Part shown: positions 14,515-21,763 of the stretch, one piece after another | Numbering within the stretch: the stretch's first letter is position 1 | Layout of the letters: each line of letters opens with the position of its first letter | Origin: a virus | Length of the DNA stretch: 28,075 nucleotides | Reading direction: 5' to 3' (one strand) | Virus record (IMG/VR): IMGVR_UViG_3300017989_005240 | Span: 1 to 28,075 of that record | The notes under the pieces: model-generated | The model's input: the letters and a program-made list of their open reading frames with translations, nothing else | The model's database searches: none | What the model was told of the DNA's origin: nothing | Position numbers and translations under genes: made by a program

Positions 14515-16531
14515 CCATCGCGTTGCGAATCTGGCGAACGTATCGCTCTGAGATTCCCACCTGCTGGGCGACCTCCTGAACGCTGACCTCGGGGTCGTGG
14601 TCCAGCAGCGCCGCGGTCCACAGCGCCTTGTCACCGTTCATGCCGGGACGGTTCTTGACGTATCGCATGTACGCGCCGACGCGAATCTTGGCGACCAGGC
14701 CGCGCTCGATGGCCAGTTCCAGCATCTCGTCGGCCTTGCGTTCGGACAGGCCGAACCGCTGGCCGGCCTCGTACCGCACTGAGTTCTTGGAGCTCGGGTC
14801 ATTGACGGCGACGGATTGGGCGACGAAGTCTTCCAGTGCGACGTCCCTACGCCTGGCCTTCGGCTTGGCTGCGCCCAGCAGGGCCGAGGTATCCACCTCG
14901 TCGACGGGCGTGAACAGCGGCCAGTTCCAGACCAGGGCCTGCGGGCCCATGGGCGGCCAGCTCCGGACGGCGGATTCCAGCACGACGATGCCCTCGGCCT
15001 GGTGCGGACGGAGGATCAGGTGGGTATCGGCCGCGCGGGACTGGCTGCCGGCGCCCGCCCCGACGTCGGTGACGGCTTTACTGGCCTGGTTGCCCTTGCT
15101 GGCGTGGTGGATCAGGACGAAGGCGCACTGCATCTGCGCGGCGTAGTGATCGATCTGGTTGTACAGATTGGCCATCGCCCCGTTGTCGTTCTCGTCGGTG
15201 CCCAGAGGCAACGTGCGGTAGAAGGCGTCGACGATGACGATCTTGTACTGGCCGGCATCGACACGACGGAACATGCTGCCCATCGAGTACAGGTCGCGGA
15301 GCTTCCCGCGAAGGCTGATCAGGTCGATGTTCCTGCTGTACAGATGGTGCGGCATGCCCATGGCCTTGCTGACCACCCCGTAGCGATAGGTGATGTTGCA
15401 TGCGTGCAGTTCGTTGTCGATGTGGAGCACCCGGCCCTGTTCGACGGCCAGGCCCAGCCAGTCGAGGCCCGATGCCACGGAGATCCCCAGCGAGGAGGCC
15501 AGCCATGACTTGCCCATCTTCGGGCTGGCGATGATGTTCATCGTCTCGCCTTCGCGAAGCAGGCCATGGACCACCGGCCGGTTCAGGCCGGTGAAGCTGT
15601 CCATGAGCTCGTGGAGCCGCTGGATCGGAGGGCCGTCGTCCGGGTCCTCCGGCGGCTCCGTGCCACAGGCCTGCACAATGGCCGAGATGTCGACGTCCGT
15701 ACCACCGTCGGGGCCGAACATCTGGTCGTAGTGGTTCTCGACAAGCGCGACGGAGACCGAATCGGGCTCGTACCTCGCCACGCTGGCGGCGATGGCCTCG
15801 ACTTCGCGATCGGCCAGGGGCGGGTTGCACCGGGCGAGGTTGGTGGCCTGCAGCGCCGCGTGGATTTCGTCCTGGGACATGCCCATTCGGCGCATCCCGC
15901 CGGCCAGGGAGGCCAGAGTGCTATTGCGCTGGCCCGAGGGGATCAGGTTGGCGTCCGTGGGCCGCGACGTTCGCCCGTGTGGCGTTTTCTCGCCGGGGGC
16001 GCGTATCAGGGCCAGTAGCCACTCGGGGCACGCAGCGGGGCGAACGTCGGCGATATCGCTGGATATCTCCCAGGTGTAGGCCTTGCCGTTGGGATGGATG
16101 CTGGGCGGCAGGACGACATATCCACCGTCGCCCTTGATGTCGATGCCCGGGGCGACCTCGCCCTGGCTGCACGGAACATGTCCGCCGGGGTGGGCGATGA
16201 AGATGTGCCGCCCGCCACCGCCAGTCAGGACCTCGGCCGTCTCGGGCAGCGGTCCGTGTTTGGCCTCGAGGTCGGTCAGGCTCTCGTCCCCGCCGTGGCA
16301 GGGATCAACGTCGACGACGAACAACCCGCTGGCCTTGCCCGTGGCCATGGCGACGTTCGCCCGCGGGTTCTGGGTCCACCAGGCGCGAATAGTGGCCTTG
16401 TCGGTGGTCGCATCATGGAAACCGTTGGCGCACGCAGGCTTCTTGCGCCCTGGCTCGCATGGAAAGACGGCGATGTCCATGCCCGCGTAGCCGAGGGCGG
16501 CATCAAGGAATATGTTGACGGTGTCAGACAT
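14402..16531 (-). CDS. Bifunctional prim-pol / RepA-like helicase replication protein
   Basis: A 709-residue replication protein. Residues about 5-175 are an archaeo-eukaryotic primase/polymerase domain with VVDVDP (Asp74, Asp76), GGGGRHIFI (Arg-His at 108-109) and GIDIKGDGGYVVLPPS. Residues about 198-255 look like the helical primase C-terminal domain. Residues about 315-540 are a RecA-fold ATPase of the RepA/AAA_25 type with Walker A SPKMGKS (336-342), Walker B IVIVDAF (431-437) and LIHHASKG. The last 150 residues carry helix-turn-helix segments (VQEVAQQVGISERYVRQI) that could bind the adjacent repeats. It probably primes and unwinds phage DNA. The start ATG at 16531 has a weak ribosome site. 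Confidence 0.88.
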   Translation of the reverse strand: MSDTVNIFLDAALGYAGMDIAVFPCEPGRKKPACANGFHDATTDKATIRAWWTQNPRANVAMATGKASGLFVVDVDPCHGGDESLTDLEAKHGPLPETAEVLTGGGGRHIFIAHPGGHVPCSQGEVAPGIDIKGDGGYVVLPPSIHPNGKAYTWEISSDIADVRPAACPEWLLALIRAPGEKTPHGRTSRPTDANLIPSGQRNSTLASLAGGMRRMGMSQDEIHAALQATNLARCNPPLADREVEAIAASVARYEPDSVSVALVENHYDQMFGPDGGTDVDISAIVQACGTEPPEDPDDGPPIQRLHELMDSFTGLNRPVVHGLLREGETMNIIASPKMGKSWLASSLGISVASGLDWLGLAVEQGRVLHIDNELHACNITYRYGVVSKAMGMPHHLYSRNIDLISLRGKLRDLYSMGSMFRRVDAGQYKIVIVDAFYRTLPLGTDENDNGAMANLYNQIDHYAAQMQCAFVLIHHASKGNQASKAVTDVGAGAGSQSRAADTHLILRPHQAEGIVVLESAVRSWPPMGPQALVWNWPLFTPVDEVDTSALLGAAKPKARRRDVALEDFVAQSVAVNDPSSKNSVRYEAGQRFGLSERKADEMLELAIERGLVAKIRVGAYMRYVKNRPGMNGDKALWTAALLDHDPEVSVQEVAQQVGISERYVRQIRNAMAGTDTEFVNTNKCVTAELDAELAKPSSGASSGRESYN

Positions 16532-16546
16532 TGCTGGCCCTGTACG

Positions 16547-18262
16547 TCAAAACGGAATGTTGTCACCGGCCCACGTGTAGTCGCCGGGGCCCGGGTCGTG
16601 TTCGTCCCCACCGTCCAGCAACGGAGCGATCGGACCGATCTGGTAATCGATGATGCGGTCATACTTCTCGCCGGCGATGCTGCGAACGGTGATGGCTCTG
16701 GTTTCGGCCAGGGCGCCGGCCTCGGCGAGGTCCACGGCCTGCTCGGCCGTCTCGGGCAACGCCTCATTCGACCGGGCGCGCCACCAGGCCTCGAACTTCG
16801 CCCGGGCATAGCCGGTGTGCTCAGGGCAGACCCATTCGGAGTGGTACTCGTCAAAGCCGACGCGATACTCGACGCGCATGGTCCGGGGATGATCCTCCGG
16901 TGCGCCCCGCTTATGGTGGACGGAGTAGTAGACGTCGCTTACGTCATGCTCGGTGTCCGTGACCTGGCCGCTGAGGATGCCGGCGCTACTGGCCCGGGCG
17001 TCGTGGGTTTCCTTCTCCGGCGGCGGGAACTCGTATCCACACTCCGGGCACGTGGCATAGGCCGCGTGGATTAGTGCCTGGCACTCGGGGCATTCCTTGG
17101 CCGGGGCCTCGCCGCCGGACGCACCCGGCGTCTTGATTTGCAGATCGTCGACGGGCCCGTGACGGAGGATGTTCCCGCCGTAGTCCAGGACGAGGCAGTC
17201 GGCCTTGCCTGGATGCAGCCGGAAGCCCCGACCGACCATCTGGTAGAAGAGCCCCGGGGAGTTGGTCGGCCGAAGCAGGACCACGCAGTCGATGTTGGGC
17301 GCGTCGAAGCCGGTGGTCAGGACGTTGACGTTGGCCAGGTACTTCAGGTCGCCCGACTTGAAGCGGTGCAGCGTGCCCTCGCGCTCGAGGCCGGGCGTCT
17401 CGCCGCAGACAAAGCCGCACTCCTGGCCTGAGATCCGCCTCATGTTGCCAGCGACGTGTTTGCCGTGCTGGACGCCGCTGGTGAAGACCAGCACACTGCC
17501 GCGGTCCCGTGTCAGCTCGATGATCTCTTCACAAGCCGACTGGACGAGCGTGTACTGGTCCATGGCCGCCTCCACCTCCGACGCGATGAACTCCCCGCCG
17601 CGAACATGCAGGCCGTTCAGATTGGCCTTGCTCTTACCGGCACGGCTCTTGAGCGGGCAGAGGTAGCCCTGGGTGATCAGCTCCTTGACGCCGATCTCGT
17701 AGCAGACGTGGTTGAGCAAGTTCTCGGGTCCGCAGATCATGCCTGTCGCCATGCGGTACGGTGTGGCGGTCAGGCCGATCAGGCGGACGTTCGGATTGAC
17801 AACCTTCGCGTCGGCCAGGAACGTGCGGTACATGCCCTCCCCATCGGGAGGGAGCATATGCGATTCGTCCAGAAGGATCAGGTCGAACGCGTCCAGCTCG
17901 GCGGCTCGCTTGTAGACACTCTGTATCCCAGCCACGGTGATCGGCTTGTTCGTGTCCCGGGTCTTCAGACCTGCCGAGTAGACCCCGATCTGCATCCAGA
18001 GGTCCGGGGCCATGACGTGCAGCTTCTCGACGGCCTGCTCGAGCAGTTCCTTGACGTGGGCCAGGATCAGCACTCGCCCGTCCCACTTGGCCACGGCGTC
18101 GCGACAGATCGTGGCCATCACGGGGGTCTTGCCCCCGGCCGTGGGGATCACCACGCACGGGTTGTCGTCCCGACAGCGCAAGTGGTCGTAGACGGCGTTG
18201 ACCGCCTCGACCTGGTACGGCCGCAGTACGATCGGCTGGGACTCTGCCGTGGCCGTCGTCAC
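16547..18262 (-). CDS. SF2 DEAD/DEAH-type helicase with zinc ribbon
   Basis: A 571-residue superfamily 2 helicase. I start at the GTG at 18262 (GGAGG seven bases upstream, GTGA overlap with the previous stop); the longer frame to 18649 is the phosphoesterase gene read out of frame. Motif I is PTAGGKT (40-46), II is DESH (132-135), III is TAT (165-167) and VI is QMVGRGFR (341-348). A zinc ribbon follows (CPEC at 391-394, CPEC at 405-408). The last 150 residues hold WCPEHTGY-like and acidic segments of unknown fold. Phage helicases of this kind help remodel forks or recombination intermediates. The family call is firm; its exact partner is not visible. Confidence 0.9.
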   Translation of the reverse strand: MTTATAESQPIVLRPYQVEAVNAVYDHLRCRDDNPCVVIPTAGGKTPVMATICRDAVAKWDGRVLILAHVKELLEQAVEKLHVMAPDLWMQIGVYSAGLKTRDTNKPITVAGIQSVYKRAAELDAFDLILLDESHMLPPDGEGMYRTFLADAKVVNPNVRLIGLTATPYRMATGMICGPENLLNHVCYEIGVKELITQGYLCPLKSRAGKSKANLNGLHVRGGEFIASEVEAAMDQYTLVQSACEEIIELTRDRGSVLVFTSGVQHGKHVAGNMRRISGQECGFVCGETPGLEREGTLHRFKSGDLKYLANVNVLTTGFDAPNIDCVVLLRPTNSPGLFYQMVGRGFRLHPGKADCLVLDYGGNILRHGPVDDLQIKTPGASGGEAPAKECPECQALIHAAYATCPECGYEFPPPEKETHDARASSAGILSGQVTDTEHDVSDVYYSVHHKRGAPEDHPRTMRVEYRVGFDEYHSEWVCPEHTGYARAKFEAWWRARSNEALPETAEQAVDLAEAGALAETRAITVRSIAGEKYDRIIDYQIGPIAPLLDGGDEHDPGPGDYTWAGDNIPF

Positions 18263-19032
18263 GCAACCACCTCCGTTCCGTCGGGGAGGATGCAGCGGCC
18301 GTCCATGATCGGGATCGTGTACAAGGTGTCGCTGCGCCGACCGAGGTAGCCCAGGATGAAGGCGTTGACCCACTCGACGGGCCTGCCGGTGCCGTACAGC
18401 GGGATCGGCTTGCACAGACACCCGGCGCTTCGGGCCTGGATGATCCTCGCCGGCGACCAGATGTTCTGGATGATGCTCGTGTCGGCCCTGTGCGTGTGCC
18501 CGTGGATGACGCTCTTGCCCTGGCTGATCTGGAGGTGGTTCTTCGTCGCGTGCTTCGCGTAGGACCAGCCGTGCACGGCGATGATGCGCGAATTGACGGC
18601 GTAATGCGGGTACTTGCCCGACGTCGTGCCGTAGCGGACGTAGGTGCATCGCTTGCGGCCCCGCATCAGTTGAATGCGCGGTGCCAGCATCGAATACGCG
18701 CCCCTGCCCTCAGCCGTCGCCGCTGCCCAGCGGTCCAGCCGGTACTCATGGTTGCCTTCCACCATCACCAGCCGGTCACACGCCTTCTGAAGGCGATCCA
18801 GCAGCGCACCGGCAGTATCCAGATCGGCCTCGTAGTCCGTTTCCGGCATGCCATAGGTCGGCGGGTGCGTCGAGAACTGTCCGCAATCGAGCAGATCACC
18901 CAGGCAGACGATGAGGTCAGGCCGAAGGCGCTCTGCGGCGAGGCAGAACACCTCCAGCGCCGCGACGTTCTGATGGGGCGCGTGCACGTCGCCGAAGGCG
19001 AGCATCGTTTTGCTGCCGGTCCTGGCCATCAT
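18259..19032 (-). CDS. Metallophosphoesterase
   Basis: A 257-residue calcineurin-like phosphoesterase. Metal ligands are seen in order: FGDVHAPH (Asp15, His17), CLGDLLDCG (Asp46), VEGNHEYRLD (Asn94, His95), AVHGW and the final IHGHTHRAD. I start at 19032, whose ATG overlaps the preceding stop (ATGA); a second ATG at 19029 is possible. The open frame upstream to 19206 is the neighbouring gene out of frame. Such enzymes in phages may act on nucleotides or on DNA ends, in the manner of Mre11. With helicase and nuclease neighbours a DNA repair role is plausible, but the substrate is not shown. Confidence 0.88.
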   Translation of the reverse strand: MMARTGSKTMLAFGDVHAPHQNVAALEVFCLAAERLRPDLIVCLGDLLDCGQFSTHPPTYGMPETDYEADLDTAGALLDRLQKACDRLVMVEGNHEYRLDRWAAATAEGRGAYSMLAPRIQLMRGRKRCTYVRYGTTSGKYPHYAVNSRIIAVHGWSYAKHATKNHLQISQGKSVIHGHTHRADTSIIQNIWSPARIIQARSAGCLCKPIPLYGTGRPVEWVNAFILGYLGRRSDTLYTIPIMDGRCILPDGTEVVA

Positions 19033-19679
19033 TCGTCCCCCGCGACCATTCCGGCCGTTCGCGCGTAGCCCGCGATGTCTACCAGGTTGTCCCTCTTGTG
19101 ATGATGCGATTGACGGGCCAATTTGACTGCGATTACGCATAGGGGCACGTCCATCGCCGTGACCACAGCACCATCGCGCAGTTTGCCGGCCAGGATGCCC
19201 GTCCACATCAGTGCCGTTCGGGCGAAGTCATCGGCCGGATGGCCATAGTCCTTCTGCCGGTCCGTGCTGGTAATGCGCTGAGCCTCGGCCAGGATCGATT
19301 CGCTCGGGTCGGCGGTCACCAGCCGCAATCGGTGGAGACCGACTGTCGGTACCGGCGCTTCGGTCACCGGCCCAAGCGTCTCGGCGTCGAGGATCTCCAT
19401 CCCGAACTCACGAGCCAGCAGGTACTCCAGCTTGGCCCCGCACGATTCCTCCCACCCGGGCAGCAGGGCGATGGCGTCGCAGTCGACCAGCAGGGCAACG
19501 TCGGCGCGCAGGTACATTTCGCGGGGCAGGTCTGTGCGTCCGTCAAAGTTCTCGGCCGGATTGGCTACCACCCAACCGGCCGCCCTGAATCGCTCGGCCG
19601 CTGCGTGGAAAGCCGGATAGTTGTGATCGGCGTGGCCGGTCATCGGGCCGGCAATGTAGACTCGTCTAAGTTTGTCCAT
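19029..19679 (-). CDS. DUF4406 (deoxyribosyltransferase-like) fused to DUF6378
   Basis: A 216-residue two-domain protein. Residues 1-100 are DUF4406: VYIAGPMTGHADHNYPAF, then AENFDGRTDLPREMYLRAD and a second segment LLPGWEESCGAKLEYLLA. The domain is related to nucleoside 2-deoxyribosyltransferases. Residues about 128-210 are DUF6378, recognised by ILAEAQRITSTDRQKDYGHP and CVIAVKLARQSHHHKRDNLV. Phages often carry these two domains as separate genes; here they are one polypeptide. A role in nucleotide metabolism is inferred. The start lies three bases after the RusA stop, with CGGAGG upstream. Confidence 0.82.
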   Translation of the reverse strand: MDKLRRVYIAGPMTGHADHNYPAFHAAAERFRAAGWVVANPAENFDGRTDLPREMYLRADVALLVDCDAIALLPGWEESCGAKLEYLLAREFGMEILDAETLGPVTEAPVPTVGLHRLRLVTADPSESILAEAQRITSTDRQKDYGHPADDFARTALMWTGILAGKLRDGAVVTAMDVPLCVIAVKLARQSHHHKRDNLVDIAGYARTAGMVAGDE

Positions 19680-19682
19680 TGG

Positions 19683-20078
19683 TCAGTTGTCCTCCGGGAA
19701 CGGGCCTCCACACAGCGGGCAGCGCCGCAGGGGCAGCTCGTCCACATGGACATCGAGCCTGCCGCCCCGAACGCGCGGGCGCCGCCGCGTGAAGAGGAGA
19801 TCGATCTGGCTGTCGTCGAGATACACGCCGGCGTGCTCGAGCGCATCGAGCACCGGCTTGGCGATGTTGTCCAGGTCGCGCCGGCGCCGGTCCGGCGGGA
19901 AGGCGTCCATGCACAGGGCGATCCTCCCGCCGGCCGGCGGTTTGCGAGCCCCGCTGCCGCCCAGGAGGGCGCAGACGTTCCTGCGAAACGTCCGGCCCTC
20001 CCGGCTGATCAGCGTGCGCGGCCCGACGCGCCGCCAGTAGTGGTTGATGCTCGGAGGCCAGGGCAAGGTGAGGATCAT
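19683..20078 (-). CDS. RusA-like Holliday junction resolvase
   Basis: A 131-residue enzyme, close to the 120-residue RusA norm. It has the family opening LPWPPSINHYWRR and the catalytic segment RRDLDNIAKPVLDAL (acidic residues at about 68 and 70), followed by GVYLDDSQID with further Asp residues. RusA dimers cut four-way DNA junctions, here presumably from phage recombination and before packaging. The C-terminus carries one extra CPLC pair that E. coli RusA lacks. The ATG at 20078 overlaps the previous stop (ATGA) with GGAGG just upstream. Confidence 0.9.
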   Translation of the reverse strand: MILTLPWPPSINHYWRRVGPRTLISREGRTFRRNVCALLGGSGARKPPAGGRIALCMDAFPPDRRRRDLDNIAKPVLDALEHAGVYLDDSQIDLLFTRRRPRVRGGRLDVHVDELPLRRCPLCGGPFPEDN

Positions 20079-20347
20079 GCTGCCTCCGAGAGCGATTCGC
20101 TGCGGGACTGCTTGCGCCAGGCCAAGATGCGCGACATCTCGACCTCGGCATCGTCGCGGATGGCGAACTCAGCCCGCTCGCGACGGTCACGCGTCCAAGC
20201 GTCGTGGTCGTCGAGCGGTTGAGTGCTGCGCCAGTAGTCCAGGTACGCATCGCGGATGGCGTAGAAGACCGTCTCCTTGCCTTCCACGATCTCACTCACC
20301 TTCACGATCCGCTCGTCGTGATTGACGACAGTGGTGTCTGTAGTCAT
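20075..20347 (-). CDS. Uncharacterised acidic 90-residue protein
   Basis: A small protein with AAGGAGG eight bases before its ATG. It begins MTTDTTVVNHDERIVKVSEI, then FYAIRDAYLDYWRSTQPLDD and a charged helical end with WTRDRRERAEFAIRDDAEVE. It is largely helical; no catalytic or metal-binding motif is visible. It overlaps the RusA start by four bases and follows the DUF669 gene by 13, so it is part of the recombination operon and may be a partner of one of those proteins. Function unknown. Confidence 0.65.
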   Translation of the reverse strand: MTTDTTVVNHDERIVKVSEIVEGKETVFYAIRDAYLDYWRSTQPLDDHDAWTRDRRERAEFAIRDDAEVEMSRILAWRKQSRSESLSEAA

Positions 20348-20360
20348 CTCAGCACCTCCT

Positions 20361-20819
20361 TCATCGCTTCCACGGCGGGGTGCTGTCGGCGACGGGGGCT
20401 TGCTGCGGCTGGCCAGCGGCCGTTTCCTTCTTGGCGTACCCCTTGATCTCGTTGGTCAGCTCCCCGGTGTCCTCGCGCTTCTTGAGCTTGACGGTGATCA
20501 CCAGCGGCAGGTTGTGCAGCTCCACGCTGTCCTTGGGCTGCATGACGCCGACCGCGTGGCAGATGGCCGAAAGCTCCGACCGGGCGATCTTGACCGCCGT
20601 GGCGTTGGGGTTGTTGAGGTTCAGGCGCGCCCACAGGATGCGGTTTTTGTACTCGCCCTCCAGGAGCGTGAAGGTCAACTGGAGGTAGCTGCCGTTGCCG
20701 GTCTTGGTCGCCTTCATCTCCGACTCGGTGATGGCCGCGACGTACTTGCCGGCCGGGATCGGGTCGAAGCTGGTGGTGGGTTCGACTTCGTTCGCGTTGA
20801 AGTTTCCGAGGTTAGCCAT
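20361..20819 (-). CDS. DUF669 family protein (ssDNA-binding-like)
   Basis: A 152-residue protein with the DUF669 hallmarks: an N-terminal FDPIPAGKYVAAITESEMK, then NGSYLQLTFTLLEGEYKNR and LWARLNLNNPNATAVKIA, and a late ITVKLKKRED. The C-terminus is a disordered Q- and P-rich stretch ending TPPWKR, a tail reminiscent of single-stranded DNA-binding proteins. DUF669 genes travel with Sak-type ATPases and RecE-like nucleases, as here, and probably supply the ssDNA-coating part of that recombination set. Start ATG has AAGGA nine bases upstream and overlaps the ATPase stop by eight bases. Confidence 0.88.
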   Translation of the reverse strand: MANLGNFNANEVEPTTSFDPIPAGKYVAAITESEMKATKTGNGSYLQLTFTLLEGEYKNRILWARLNLNNPNATAVKIARSELSAICHAVGVMQPKDSVELHNLPLVITVKLKKREDTGELTNEIKGYAKKETAAGQPQQAPVADSTPPWKR

Positions 20820-21555
20820 TGGTGATGTCCTTTCCGTCGTTGGGGGTTTGACTCAATGCGGTCATGAGGGCCGACCAGCTCAGAGGCAGCTCGGCCGGAA
20901 GGCTGTAGCGGTTCTTCGCCAGGATCACGTTCGTGCCCTCGGTTCGGAGCACGCGCCGGTCGCCGTCGCGGGCCGCATACAGCACGGCGTCGGCCCACTC
21001 GATGAACGCCGGGGCGACCCAGTGGGGAAGGTCCGGTGCGGCCAGGCGGAGGTCGAAGCCTTCCGGCGTGGTCATCTTCGTGTTGGCCGCGTGGGCCAGG
21101 AGGATGATGGCCATCCCTTCGCCGGCGACGGCGTTGAGCATCGGCAGCAGGTCGCGGTAGACGATGTTCTGCACGATCTCCCTCGCCTTGAAGTAGCCGC
21201 CATGGGCCGTGCCGAGCGTGTTGGTGATGTCGTTGGGTGACTTGTCGTCCAGGTCCAGGACCACGTGCTCGATGATGCGCTGGACCATCCAGTCGACGGT
21301 ATCGACGGCCACGGCGGGCACACCGTTCGGCGGACTGGAGGCCAGTTCGGCCAGCCACTGTCGCATCTGAGGCCACGTCTGGAGGTAGGGCGTGCGCGTC
21401 AGCCCCGATACCGCCCCGGCCCCGTTCTCGCAATCGATCAGGACCGCGCCGGCCGAGGCGGCGAACGTCGTTTTGCCGACGCCGGGTTGGCCGTAGACGA
21501 TCATCTTGGGAGGTGACGGCGTGGTCGTGGTGATGAGTGTGTCCATGAGTGTCAT
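20812..21555 (-). CDS. Sak4-like RecA-fold ATPase
   Basis: A 247-residue RecA-fold ATPase. Walker A is GQPGVGKTT (22-30) and the Walker B Asp is in AVAVDTVDW (Asp85); AIILLAHAANTKM supplies the following sensor strand. The pattern is that of AAA_24/Sak4 single-strand annealing or recombinase proteins found in phages, usually with DUF669 and an exonuclease. I start at the ATG at 21555 because AAGGA lies seven bases upstream. The longer frame to 21822 runs through the tRNA-like element and gives non-protein-like residues. It probably promotes strand annealing in phage recombination. Confidence 0.85.
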   Translation of the reverse strand: MTLMDTLITTTTPSPPKMIVYGQPGVGKTTFAASAGAVLIDCENGAGAVSGLTRTPYLQTWPQMRQWLAELASSPPNGVPAVAVDTVDWMVQRIIEHVVLDLDDKSPNDITNTLGTAHGGYFKAREIVQNIVYRDLLPMLNAVAGEGMAIILLAHAANTKMTTPEGFDLRLAAPDLPHWVAPAFIEWADAVLYAARDGDRRVLRTEGTNVILAKNRYSLPAELPLSWSALMTALSQTPNDGKDITNG

Positions 21556-21609
21556 GTGCTGTTCCTTGTCGTTAGAGGTTGTTGCTTTCACATCGTGCGG
21601 CCGGCCGAA

Positions 21610-21673
21610 TGGCGGGTGTGGGAGTCGAACCCACGTCCCGAGGCGTATGAGGCCCCGGTAGCCCGGCCCCGCC
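21610..21673 (-). tRNA. tRNA-Met-like element lacking a normal D arm (candidate)
   Basis: On the minus strand a T arm (GTGGG-TTCGACT-CCCAC) is followed by ACCCGCC, which pairs with GGCGGGG at 21667-21673 except for the last base pair. Between them a GGGGC/GCCTC stem with one G-T pair encloses CTCATAC, giving anticodon CAT with T33 in place. Only ten bases separate the acceptor and anticodon stems, so there is no room for a standard D arm. No CCA is encoded. It may be a decayed tRNA, a tRNA mimic or a processing signal; a working tRNA is doubtful. Confidence 0.4.
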
Positions 21674-21678
21674 CAGAA

Positions 21679-21756
21679 GCGCCCGGGCGGCGGCAGGGAG
21701 TCGGGCTTCTCTGTCAGGGGTTGAGTCCACTCCGGCCACATGGCCCGCCCGGGCGC
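21679..21756. repeat. 12-base inverted repeat beside the tRNA-like element
   Basis: GCGCCCGGGCGG at 21679-21690 recurs as its complement CCGCCCGGGCGC at 21745-21756. Each arm contains the self-complementary core CGCCCGGGCG. The repeat encloses the 5' leader of the tRNA-like element, in the gap between the nuclease and Sak4 genes. It may form a long hairpin in the RNA or be a paired protein site. Confidence 0.5.
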
Positions 21757-21763
21757 TGGATGG

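Noticed and set aside
14133-14634. Two short minus-strand frames over the repeat region
   Set aside because: No ribosome sites; their residues only reflect the CAGTTCCG repeats and overlap the primase end.
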